This document shows, piece after piece, positions 45,540 through 55,502 of a stretch of DNA of 64,000 bases (positions are counted from its first letter, which is position 1; each line of letters starts with the position of its first letter). The position numbers and the translations under genes are program-made. The stretch covers positions 25,682,714 to 25,746,713 of the forward strand of contig OX375880.1 of assembly GCA_947359465.1 (NCBI GenBank). Reading direction: 5' to 3'. Source of the stretch: Metellina segmentata (taxonomy: Eukaryota > Arthropoda > Arachnida > Araneae > Tetragnathidae). The notes beneath the pieces were generated by a model, which saw only the letters and a program-made list of their open reading frames with translations, was not told the origin of the DNA and made no database searches.

Positions 45540-46080
45540 ATTTATTTTTTTACAAATATTTGTGAAACTAACGCTGTGAAAAACAAAAAAAAATCATAGT
45601 TTATATCAGTAATTTTCAAAAAATAATTCTTTTTCCAAATCTTTATTCCATACATAGTCTTCAAATATAAAATAATAAACAACAATAAAACGTTTAATAT
45701 TTCGACATTAATTACAATAAAAGTCTTAGCATTTTAAGTACAAAGATTCATAAAGTTTAAAAAGCTGAGAAAAAGCTTTAAGAAATTTAAAATGCTTTCG
45801 ATTTTGGTCCTTATATTTGACAGAAAAACTTTTAATACCTCGTAAGTAAAAGTAGCTATGGACCAAAATATAAATACATTTTCAAAGTTGCACTAATGGC
45901 ACATAAAATGAACTTCATGGCCTAATCGAAATAATAGTCTAACACGATCCGTTTCAAAGACAATATTCTGATTTAAGTAAATTAAATTAGACTCGTAAAC
46001 GCTCAGACAAAACTAAAGTTAGTTGCCAATTGGCAATATCCCTAATCATCTTTTTTTAAACGTTTTCGAAACTGACTTGA
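45540..46080. other. No gene seen
   Basis: AT-rich, without ORFs or recognised repeats. Confidence 0.4.
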
Positions 46081-46090
46081 GATTACTTAC

Positions 46091-46153
46091 AAATTCTTTA
46101 ATCCTTTCCAAATTTGTCGAATCATCTTCAATCTTCAAAGAAATCCAACAGCT
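46091..46153 (-). CDS. Candidate upstream exon of the RasGEF gene
   Basis: Acceptor-like ttgtgtgttcgcaag and a good donor gaattt|gtaagt bound 63 bases reading SCWISLKIEDDSTNLERIKE-F. It leaves in phase 0, whereas the exon at 43839-43896 needs phase 2, so they cannot be directly joined. Either a further small exon lies between, or this belongs elsewhere. Confidence 0.35.
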
Positions 46154-46674
46154 CTTGCGAACACACAAGTTGTAAATTAACTACTTCAAAACACGCAGTG
46201 AATTCAAATTGCAGGAAATAGATGAAAATTCAAAATTAAATATTCCAAGTTCGCTTTCTGAATGCTAGCAGTTCAAAAACTTTTCGATAAATGGGACGAA
46301 ACAAAGCATCGGATTGTACTCATAGGAAAAACCATTGTTATACGTAACAATGTATTAATTGTAAACGTAACAATGTTTAAGAGCTTATTATTTGAATATT
46401 AAATGTATCTGTTTGGGAGGAACATACATTGTTGCAAATCATTATTATAGTGGTACGATTGTCTGTTTAGATCAGGGATGGCCACCCTTTTACACACCAT
46501 AGGCCAATTTTTTTCACACACAAGTTCAGGTGCGCCATAAAATCAGAGCACCACTTCTACCTTCTTACGTTAAAGATTGAGGTTTTGAAAGTACAGTGTA
46601 ATTAAGCCATTCCAGGACTGCTCGTACACAGATCACATAACACAGAGGATATACTTATATTTGATATTAAACTT

Positions 46675-46860
46675 CTACTACATACGAGATACATACTACT
46701 ACATACAAGATACATACTACTACATACCAGATACATACTACTACATACAAGATACATACTACTACATACAAGATACATACTACTGCATACAAGATACATA
46801 CAAGTTGCATATTACTACATACAAGATACATACTACTACATGCAAGATACATTACATACA
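46675..46860. repeat. Minisatellite, 21-bp unit
   Basis: About eight imperfect copies of 'tactacatacaagatacatac' in tandem, breaking down at the right end. The long ORFs across it on both strands are translations of the repeat. Confidence 0.93.
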
Positions 46861-46912
46861 TACTAAATACTACCATTTATTTATTATTTTTTATATTCCA
46901 TCTATTTATGAA

Positions 46913-47118
46913 AACAAGGTACCTCAGAACGGAATCTCATGTACGGCGCCGTGGGGAACTGCGATACAAATTGCACGCAAGTTGGACGTACGTCGCCCCA
47001 GCGGCGTTGGAGGCATTTGTGCATTGCTGCATTGGATCTAATGTACCTCAGACCGCACTTGTGTTGCGCAGTGGCGTAGCACGTTGGAAAACCGGATGTG
47101 TGCACTGGGCCAAAAGGC
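46913..47118 (-). mobile_element. Truncated PIF/Harbinger-like MITE
   Basis: Reverse-oriented half of the 425-bp MITE: 'tgaaaacaaggtacctcaga' to 'ggatgtgtgcactgggcc'. The other half is lost. Confidence 0.75.
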
Positions 47119-47169
47119 TAATGAACCGGAGTCAATGTCGTAAGCGTAAGATCTCAAAAGTGTACTCAC

Positions 47170-47222
47170 GTGGGTTTAAGTATCGATTGGTCATCAATTG
47201 GCTATCGAAGTGCAAACTGGTC
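47170..47222 (-). CDS. Candidate further upstream exon, minus strand
   Basis: Acceptor aggaatccccctacag, donor cccac|gtgagtac. 53 bp. Only the phase-2-entry frame is open: (x)TSLHFDSQLMTNRYLNP, leaving in phase 1. That does not join directly to 46153 or 43896. The splice signals are strong and the spacing is similar to the RasGEF exons. Confidence 0.35.
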
Positions 47223-47299
47223 CTGTAGGGGGATTCCTGATTTCTTCCTTAGTGGATAACAGTACACATGTTATCTTCACTGTGTGGTTTCTCCCCACT

Positions 47300-47610
47300 T
47301 GTAACAAGGCCACGGGTGGAAGAGTAACGGATTAGCAGCCGGAGTGTTACAAGTTCGAATCCAATTCAAAGACCGTCGTAAGCAAAGGTGCTGGCGAACA
47401 TTAAATCTATCGCGTCCTCAACTATTCTCACATTGGCGTAGTGTGCACGTTAAGTGAATGGTTGCCAGCTCAGGTGCAACCTCGTTTTCTTAATTACCGT
47501 GGTTCTAAATGACGATACGTTGTCCTCGGATCTTAACTTACGGATTTGATCCCGTATCGTCACCAGTAGTACGTTGTGTTTCTTCAGTGAGACGTTAATT
47601 AATTTACCTA
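47300..47610 (+). mobile_element. SINE family B
   Basis: Head 'gggtggaagagtaacggatt', B box aagttcgaatcc, GACCGTCGTAAGC core, and full body ending 'gagacgttaattaatttacc'. Confidence 0.88.
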
Positions 47611-47622
47611 CCCCAGAAGAAG

Positions 47623-47931
47623 TAATTTTGTAATTAACGTCGAACTAGAGCAACACAACGGGCTATTGACGACGGTCCGGGATCAATCTCTTAACAGAAA
47701 TATCCGAGGACAACACCTCGTGATTTTGAACCACGGTCAGATGACGAAGCAACACCTGATCTGGCACCCCACTCTCCAAACTTCCACACCAACCCAACGT
47801 GAGGACTTTTGGCCACGAGAGATTTAAGGTGCACCAGCCGCCTATACACCATACGCTTCCATACCCGGAATCGAACCAGGAACTTTCCGATCTAGAGGCT
47901 AACACTTTAATCACTATACCGGTTGGTCGGC
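47623..47931 (-). mobile_element. SINE family A inserted at the tail of a family B SINE
   Basis: Flanked by ccccagaagaag (47611) and ccccagaagagg (47932). Otherwise full length with one internal deletion near the head. Confidence 0.88.
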
Positions 47932-48014
47932 CCCCAGAAGAGGAGAATAAAAAAAGGGCTGATTAGAAACGCTATTACCACTTTAACTTAAGCGTCAGAA
48001 TACAGAACTAGCTA

Positions 48015-48250
48015 TTCTTAATTTTTAACGTGAGGGCTGGTGCATCGTTAAATCTGTCGTGGTCGTATATGTCCTCACGTTGGTAGGGTGTAGAAGTTTG
48101 GGGAGTGGAGTACCAGCTCTGGTGTCGATTTATTCATTTGACCGGGATTCAAAATTACGAGGTGTTCTCGGATTTTTCTCTTCGAGACTGTCACAAATAA
48201 CCCACTATTTTTATCCATTGTGATGTTAACTCAATTACTCCCTGCATAAA
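48015..48250 (+). mobile_element. SINE family B, 5'-truncated
   Basis: Starts at 'gagggctggtgcatcgttaa' and follows the body to 'tgtgatgttaactcaattac'. Confidence 0.78.
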
Positions 48251-48469
48251 TGTCAAGTAAAAACCATCAGCTTTGCCGTATTATTCCGAAACAATCCATC
48301 AGAAACTTTCACCCAAACACCTTTCGTTTTGAATGACAAATAAAAATACCCATCAAACAACGCAGTCGCCGTGGCTTTGTGGGTTGGCCCCCTGTGAGTT
48401 GTGCGTGGCTCAGGTTCGATCCCCTTCCTGGTGTATTTCTCTCTTCTGTGTCATTAAAGGTTTATTATA

Positions 48470-49532
48470 CAGGGTGCTCCAAAATTTGACGGACAAATTA
48501 AGAGTGGTGATAGAAGGCATCAAGAGGATGAAAACTTACCACAGAACAAAGGTCGCAAACCACGCTGAGAGGGTGAAAAACGCATGCAGGTTCTGAATCC
48601 AGAGGAGTCGAAAGGTGAATGTCAGTTGATCACTGAATCCACGTACTCGAGACTGCTGGGGTCTATCCCTGACTCCATGGTCTTCGTTTTTCACTCTTAG
48701 AAGAGATATGCAAATGTGTATAACTTAGGCCCGGTGCACACATCCGGTTTTTCAACGTACGGAGTCGCTGCCGCAACGCAAGTGCAGTCTGAGATACATT
48801 AGATCCAATGGAGTAGTGCACACATCCCTTAGGTGCCGGCGACGCACGTCCAACTTGCTTGCAATTTGTACCGCAGTTGAGTCTCCGCACATGAGTTTCC
48901 GTTCTGAAGTACCTTGTTTTCATAAACAAATGGAATATAAATAACAATTAATAAAAGGTTGTATCCAGTAACGTCTATTTTGTTTCAAAATATACTTTTT
49001 TTTCACACTAAGTAAGCGAAATAAACACGTTTTCTTCGATACAATATGTATCGCAAATGGCGCGAAATGAGTTCGTGCGTCATTTCACGATTATGTGCGC
49101 ATAGTTTGGCTTTGATGCCGCACGTTGAAAAACAGGATTTGTGCACCGGGCCTTAACTGGTAAGTGAACTGTGTTAACTGGTAATAAGCAACTGTTTCCA
49201 CACGGACGACGTAAATTAGCATTATTGAGGTAGTACGCACGTGTACCCACGGAAGTATATTGGACGCGCGGGACTCGTTGCATGGCCTCCTCGTTCGCCG
49301 GATCTCAATCCGTGTAACCTTATATCACTCGCTTAAGCGACGCCTGTGGACACACCGGAGGATCTGATAGCGCTGATTGTCGTTCCAGCTCGACGTCAAA
49401 ACCTGCATGCGTTTTTCGTGATTTTCACCTTCTCAACGCGGTTTACCATCCCATGTTCTGTGGTAGGTTTCATCCTTTTGATGCCTTCTATCACCCCTCT
49501 TAATTTGTCGGTCGAATTTCAGGAACACCCTG
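48470..49532. mobile_element. Non-autonomous Tc1/mariner-type element, 1063 bp
   Basis: TA on both sides (48468-48469, 49533-49534). The terminal repeats start cagggtg and extend about 130 bp with moderate divergence ('gacaaattaagagtggtgat' versus 'gacaaattaagaggggtgat'). No transposase remains. A PIF/Harbinger-like MITE (48728-49152) is nested inside it. Confidence 0.82.
48728..49152. mobile_element. PIF/Harbinger-like MITE, 425 bp
   Basis: TTA duplicated at 48725-48727 and 49153-49155. Ends ggcccggtgcacacatccgg and, reversed, ggcccggtgcacaaatcctg, followed on both sides by GTTTTTCAACGT. Same family as 38862-39283. Confidence 0.88.
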
Positions 49533-49649
49533 TATATGTAAGTATGTCCATTGCTTGATGTTGTTTATCTCGTGCCTGAAGCAGCGTTGCTAAATGTGAC
49601 CCTTGCGCGCGCCGTAAAATCCCAAACCAACCCGTCCGAGAATTGCGTG

Positions 49650-50380
49650 AAATGATTATTCCACAGAAGGCATTATGTGTAGGTTGAAATATAGTTGATA
49701 ACTAAATTTAAATTGGTTGAGACTTGCAGCTTTAAAGGTAATAATTTTCAGATATGTCATTAAAGTTGGAGAGGGATAACTCTAGTATACAATTTATGTT
49801 TAGGCCTCTGCATACTTAGATTCGAAGGAAAAGTCCCACAACCTTGAAATAAAATGGATGATCACTAAAAAATTAAAATACACCGTAAGCCCTTGCTATA
49901 TCCTGCAGTCGACTATATCGCCCTTTCCCTTGAACAAATTTTGGTTTGTAAAAGCATAGCAATTGTAATAGTGACACACAGGGAGATTTAAGAAGCGGAA
50001 CCTTGTTCCGCTTTTTCTTCTTGTGACCTAGGTGGCGCGTTGCTGTCGATTCAGTCGCGTTGCAAGTATTTTTTCCCTGTCAAGTGAGGATGTGAACCCA
50101 AATGATCTGATCATGTCACCTACCTAAGAAACTAATAGGTAGCCCGATGAGTTGAATATTTTATAAGCACTTATCAGAAGACTTTTATTTCCGAAATATT
50201 TAAGAAATTTAATGTAGAGTTTTACCCTTGTTTTTGTGTTTAAATTTTTGCATATAATTTTGAATTAAAAAAAAAAAAAAAACTTTATCTGTAATTGTCT
50301 TGAAAGCCAATTACAAGTTACCCATGGTCAAATGTTTTTTTTTTTTTTTAATAATAGATATATAACTAGTTACTTAAATT
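49650..50380. other. No gene seen
   Basis: AT-rich, with two long A or T runs (50263-50281, 50334-50350) and an 'actagttatat'-like word near 50365 that resembles Helitron junctions. Nothing definite. Confidence 0.35.
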
Positions 50381-50381
50381 T

Positions 50382-51075
50382 TTATGTTAGTCTTCCGTAA
50401 AGCGGAACATGATAGCTAAACGTACTCTCGTAAACTCCACAACATTTCAAATCGTGCGTGGAAAAGATTGCATCAATCGAAGTTCTGCCTCTCGTTGTCC
50501 AATATTTAGGATTTGTCTTTAGATCCAACCAATAGACTTCTCTCAACACTTCGCAGAATTCTTTCCCATCTTCAGTGCTCATGTTGATATTAAAGTCTCC
50601 AGCCAAGACTGTTTTATACTCGTCACAATCTGTGCCCAATGCTTCTGAGATCGCTTCTAAAATGTCATCTGTACTCGAACCTGGCTTGGCATATAGTACG
50701 GCCAAACGAACATTGTTTTTTAAATAGACGACAACAATGTGAACTCCCGTGTCATAATTTGGGAACTGTAGAGCTTCCTGTGTTTCAATATTATTCTTGG
50801 CGTAAATGGCAACACCGCTGTGCTTTCTCGTGCGACTTTGGCTCGAATGAATCTCGATGCACAATTTAAAGTCTTGAAACTTGAAGCGATCGGTTGGAAT
50901 CGTCCACGTTTCGGCCAACAATAGAAAATCGCTGTGCATGAAACTATGATCACAGGCAATGTCTTCATGATGCGCTTGGAGGGATTGGACGTTGTGATAC
51001 ATGAACTGATAGCTGTACTCGTAACTGAATACCGGAATGTGACTGGCTCGTGACAGTCTTGCCTTGCATTCCTAC
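50382..51075 (-). pseudogene. Endonuclease/exonuclease/phosphatase domain, helentron-type relic
   Basis: The minus-strand frame is open for over 200 codons and includes QFMYHNVQSLQAHHEDI (N-terminal strand of the nuclease fold), LLAETWT (catalytic Glu), AGDFNIN (Asp/Asn pair) and TSIDAIF. The usual terminal SDH is altered to SYHVPL. Upstream, RLSRASHIPVFSYEYSY is open in the same frame. EEP nucleases of this kind occur in LINEs and, fused to Rep/PIF1-like helicases, in helentrons. The short 'HNVQSL...DIxxD' form fits the helentron version as I remember it, but no helicase or reverse transcriptase is adjacent. Probably an isolated fragment. Confidence 0.6.
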
Positions 51076-51392
51076 TACAATGCAACTGACTCCTACCAGT
51101 CTCGTTGCTCTTATAATGAGTTCTTTCCAGACTAGTAGACAACTACCGTTGTTTAGTATTCCTACATCTTTATATTTTTTTTTCTTACACCGGACGACTT
51201 GAAAACCCTCTCCGAGAACAAAACCCATTTGACCATGGGTAAAAAACGTGTAACTTATCCCATAAGTTTTTCTTGACATCTTTCCCTTGGTATATTGCTT
51301 TTTTCGTTGCATGATGGACTGAGAATCATGGACTGAGGGGTTTCTGTCTTAGTTTAATTCCTAAACTATTTCTTAAAGCATATTCTGGTACT

Positions 51393-53736
51393 TCAGGACT
51401 TAAAGCTCCATCGATATATTAATGTTTTATTGAATTTGAGATCTGTATTTACTATCTCTGATAAGGTAGAGGAAACATTTATGTCAAGAATATTTACAAA
51501 TTGCACTTTCAAAATGTTAGCCTTAGCTTCCTCACGTAGTTGTTGGACATTTTGTAGCGATATCTGTATATATTCATCTTGAAGTGCTTCCTTAATTTTA
51601 ATGTCATCCTTGTTTTTCATTTTAATTCCCATCAAAAGTTCAAATGGGGTGTATTTGGTTGATGTTGATGTACTGTTGATGCAGGGTGGCAACAAAATCC
51701 TAGAAATAAAGTTCCCTGATATTTCCCTGATAGTCTCACAAAAATTTCCCTGATTTAACTATTCCCTTTAGAAATGTTGTGATCCGTGATTGCTATCGAT
51801 ATACAGCATCCACCCAACACTATTTTCAAATATTTAGTGACCGAGGGTGTAAACGGATCATTCTTCACAAATATTTTGTATTTTTTCTCTACAGATATTT
51901 TAATTGTTATTGTAAGGGTTGGAAACCTTAATGGAATTTTTTTAATTAAAATTGAAAAAACTTTAGAAAAAATGCAAAATATTTTATGAATTTTTTACAC
52001 TTGACACTACATTGTCATACTATTCATCGAAACTAAATGCAAATATACATAAAAAATTCTACAAAAATGTAATTGCAAACAAAAATAATTAATTTAATAC
52101 ACAATAAACATTATTTGTTACACAAATTTCAAATTGTATCCCAAGTTGTATCGCTAGTCTCACGGCGACAAGACGCTGCAGCCGCGAAAAAAACGTCAGC
52201 GGCATTCAAAATTTATGACGCTATGGTTCTTAATTCTAATTACAATTTCGGCAAATAAGATTTATTCGTTTCTCAAAAGCACTCGTAATCGCGCATCTCT
52301 AAATAGGACAAACGATAATGGTAGACATTTAAGCTGTCAAAATTTCCCTGATTTTTTGTAAAATTTGGAAATTTTCCCTGAGATTTCCCTGATTTTTCCA
52401 GAAATAAAAAGTTCCCTGAGAATTCCCTGATTTCCCGGTTTTCCAGGTTCTGTTACCACCCTGTGATGACTCGTTGCATTGCGGATGTGTGCTTGAACCA
52501 TTTGGTTGGGTCTTCAATTGAAAGTTTCATTAAAACTGAGATTATTGTCGCATGAAGCTTTTCCACCTGTCCATTACCTCTACATACACCTGTTGTTATT
52601 GGAATGTGTGTGATTTTTTCTTCTTTGCAATATTTTTGAAAATCTGCTGATGTAAAAGCTGAACCTTTATCAGAAATAATTCTCGATGGGTTCCCAAATG
52701 TGTCTTGCTGTTGTTTTAATTTTTCTAACGCGTCATGTGATGAAGTAGATTTTACCGGATATATCCAAAGAAATTTTGTAAAGGCATCAACGACAGTGAA
52801 TATGTATTTGCAGTTTTTATGTGTTGATGGCAGTGGTCCTAGAAAATCAACGTGATAAGTGTCAAGTGGTACATCTCCCTTTGGGATAGGATGTAGTAAC
52901 CCTTCTTGTTTACCTGATTTTTTAGATGATAGTATGCATTGCACACAATTGGAAATGACAGTCTCAACCACTTTCCATATGTTGGGAAAAAAGAATTGTT
53001 GTTTCACCAAATTTTGTTTATACCAAAATGGCCTTTAGAGTGTACAAGCTGAACAATGTGTTTCTGTTTGTCTTGTGGAACTACTAAAAATTCTTGGTAA
53101 TTGACCATTTTATACAGCACGTCATGTTTTAATGTGTACTCTGAAGTTGAAGACTGTTTTAGAAGTTGTTTGATACTTTGTGTAAACTTGTTTTATTTTT
53201 GTGTATCTTTGATTTTTTGTGTTAGCTTATCATGTTTTATTACCAAAACTGGGTAACGACTTAAGGCATCGATGTGACGCATTTGTTTAGCTGGCCTATG
53301 GAATATTTCGTAGTCAAAATCTGCTAAGAAAAGGACCCATCTCGCTATTTTCGGTGGGATATCCTTTTTAGACATTGTTTTTTGAAAGGCCTGACAATCA
53401 GTAAAAATTTGAAATTTTGTTCCCACTAAATAATGTCGGAACTTTTTAAGGGCTTCGACTGTCGCTAAAACTTCTAATTCATAACTTGAATTTTTTTCCT
53501 CTTGGGGGGAAGTTTTACGACTCATATAGTGTATTGGATAAAAAATTTTATCCGAATCCATTTGTAAAAGTATGGCCCCAAAGCCTTTCGAGCTTGTATC
53601 GCAATGCAGTTGCAATGGTGCTCCTTGTTCGTAAAGTTTAAGTATGGGCTCTGATGACAGGGCTTGCTTCAAAGCAAGGAAAGCCCGTTTTTGCTCGTGA
53701 TCAAAGTGAAATGGCACTTTGTCCCGTAAAAGGTCA
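51393..53736 (-). pseudogene. Gypsy-type retrotransposon pol fragment (RNase H to integrase)
   Basis: Reading down the minus strand: the end of reverse transcriptase and RNase H (53717-53193; LHCDTSSKGFGAILLQ, FTDCQAF, 'DALSRYP'); a zinc-binding HHCC region around 53010-53150 in broken frames ('HIVQLVHSKGHFG', 'NCVQCILSSKK'); and the integrase core (53010-52453; VDFLGPLP, FTVVDAFTKF, ISDKGSAFTS, GNGQVEKLHA), the D-D-E catalytic set. The integrase is interrupted by a 782-bp MITE, after which its C-terminal part continues (51681-51393). Gag, protease, most of the RT and the LTRs are not seen. It has frameshifts and is truncated at 53736 by a Helitron-like end; non-functional. Confidence 0.88.
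51682..52463. mobile_element. 'CAGGGTGG' MITE, 782 bp, with 5-bp duplication TGATG
   Basis: Inserted in the Gypsy integrase frame. TGATG lies at 51677-51681 and 52464-52468, and removing the element and one repeat restores a continuous integrase reading frame. The ends are cagggtggcaacaaaatcct and, reversed, cagggtggtaacagaacctg. TTCCCTGA motifs are repeated near both ends in the same orientation rather than inverted. The superfamily is not certain; a 5-bp duplication excludes Tc1/mariner and typical hAT. Confidence 0.9.
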
Positions 53737-54222
53737 CTAGTTATACTGCGATATTTTAAAAATTAAAAACTAATAGTAATAAGATATAGATTCGGCAGTT
53801 TTAAAAAAAGTAACAAAAATGTCCCGATTTTTCCCGAATTTCAAAAAAATATTATCAAGAACCAAATTGAAATACCAAAAAAAACTCGACGAGCTGCAAA
53901 AATTTACGTTGAGAGTTACTCTTTTAAAAAAAACTCACGGCTGAAGACTGAAAATTTGTACGTGTTTTGCTCACTCGCGGAAGAAATTTCACTTCTTCAA
54001 TTTTGACCCTTAATAAAACCTAAACTAATAGCCGCATCGGAAAAAAAATCTTGATAATTATCCAGGGAATACGATGAAGAACAAACCAAGTTAATTTCAT
54101 TTTTTTCCGATCAGTACTTTCTCGGGAAACCGTCTAAGAATCGAGCTAAACAACACAGTTTTCAATCCTGCAGCGACGGCGGCGTCGTCGGCGGCGGCGG
54201 TAACTTTTTTTTAATATAGAGA
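53737..54222 (-). mobile_element. Truncated Helitron-like element
   Basis: The 5' 485 bp match 8075-9619 (TCTCTATATTAAAA start, GC-rich 'ccgccgccgccgacgacg' block). The 3' half with the hairpins is missing, and the sequence stops at CTAG|T against the Gypsy pol. The terminal CTAG is either a new 3' end or a coincidence of the deletion. Confidence 0.7.
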
Positions 54223-55502
54223 GTTATAGTTGAATTATTATTATTTAAATATACACATTAAGTGGTAATTAGAAATTAAGGTGGTAATGTCTTAGATATT
54301 GTAGCTTTTGAAGAGTCCAGAAAAATTAGTTTACATTCAGATGCTACTTGCAAACGGAACTGCCGTTTTTCTTCGTCTTTCGACAAAGAGGAATTAAAGT
54401 ATAATTAATCGTACTTCTCTCTCAGCAGTATCATTAACAACCCTTAAACCGTTTACTATTTTGTTAGCTTTTAAATAATGTTGATTTTCACACCATTCAT
54501 CGGGATCAGTATTTAAAAAATCTGTATCTATTTCAAATCTTTTAAAAATTTTAGAATTCAAGCAGAAACAAAATAATTAAATTATTTGTCCAATAATTGA
54601 AAAACTTGTGCGAGATTGAGTTTTGCTTTTACATCCCTATCATCACAACCATCTTCATCATTTTCTACATAGGACCTTAATTTTTCAACCATGCTTGTTT
54701 TGTCATTTTTTCCTAAAGTATCATCGAAAAATGAAAATGCTACTTGCTCCGAGTTCAGATACCACAGATGGTTTATTATTTTAGACAGGGCCTTGTCTTC
54801 AACCTCTTTATCAATTTTCCTGTATCTAACTAAAGATTTTAATAATTGTAGGTCTAGGTTGGGGGACCAAAGTGGGTTTCTGGGCATTGAACCATGCTTT
54901 TTACAAAAACATTGATTATAAAGAAACAAATATATGCAATAGCTTTTCTCTCTAAATCAGTTAATGAAAATTGATCCCTGAAAATATGCATTTTACAATA
55001 ATAAATGGCAATTGCCATCCATCTATCGTGATGAATAGCACCAGGTACTCTAAAAGTAATGTCTTTTTGAGGAAGCCGCCCCAAATAAACAAAGCAAAGT
55101 TGGACGAATTCTTTATTGTCTTCCCTGGGCTGTCGGTTTTTTAATTGTTCAAAAAAGAAAACTTGAAATTTGGTCTGGATAACTTATTTTATTTCTAATA
55201 TTTTCATCTTCTATACCTATTTGTATTTCTTCTTGTCTAGCTTAGACCACCCAGTCTGGAATTTTCGTAAAATATCTGGCTGAGGACCAGTGGATGTGTC
55301 TATTTTGCAATTAAAAACTGCTTTGTAAGCAACTTCTAAAACATGGTGGCGACCTCCTAAATTCAGAATGTTTTTCTCTAATAACTGCTCTAGCAAAACG
55401 TAGGTTCCCCTAAGGCGACCAGTATTTACTGCCGTTGCATAAAAGCACAATGCCTGGATTTTCCCAACTGCCCCTACCCCCAATGCTCAACTGCTGATAA
55501 TA

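Larger units (their letters stand above)
48366..49645 (+). mobile_element. SINE family D split by a TIR transposon
   Basis: The head 'gccgtggctttgtgggttgg' with B box caggttcgatcccc lies at 48366-48469. After the 1063-bp insertion the 3' part continues 'ccattgcttgatgttgttta' and ends 'gccgtaaaatcccaaacc'. This shows that the family D head and the CCCAAACCAACC tail belong to one SINE of about 210 bp. Confidence 0.65.

Noticed and set aside
46661..46866. Possible CRISPR array
   Set aside because: Adjacent 21-bp units without unique spacers; a tandem minisatellite.
46661..47041. Long tyrosine/threonine-rich ORF on the plus strand and its minus-strand counterpart
   Set aside because: Translation of the 21-bp minisatellite. 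Several frames are open at once.
48672..48740. ATG with good context on the minus strand (MESGIDPSSLEYVDSV)
   Set aside because: Only about 17 codons, inside a non-autonomous transposon, with no exon signals; judged coincidental.
51393..53736. LTRs for the Gypsy fragment
   Set aside because: I looked for direct repeats flanking the pol region and found none. Both sides are other elements, so it is treated as a fragment.
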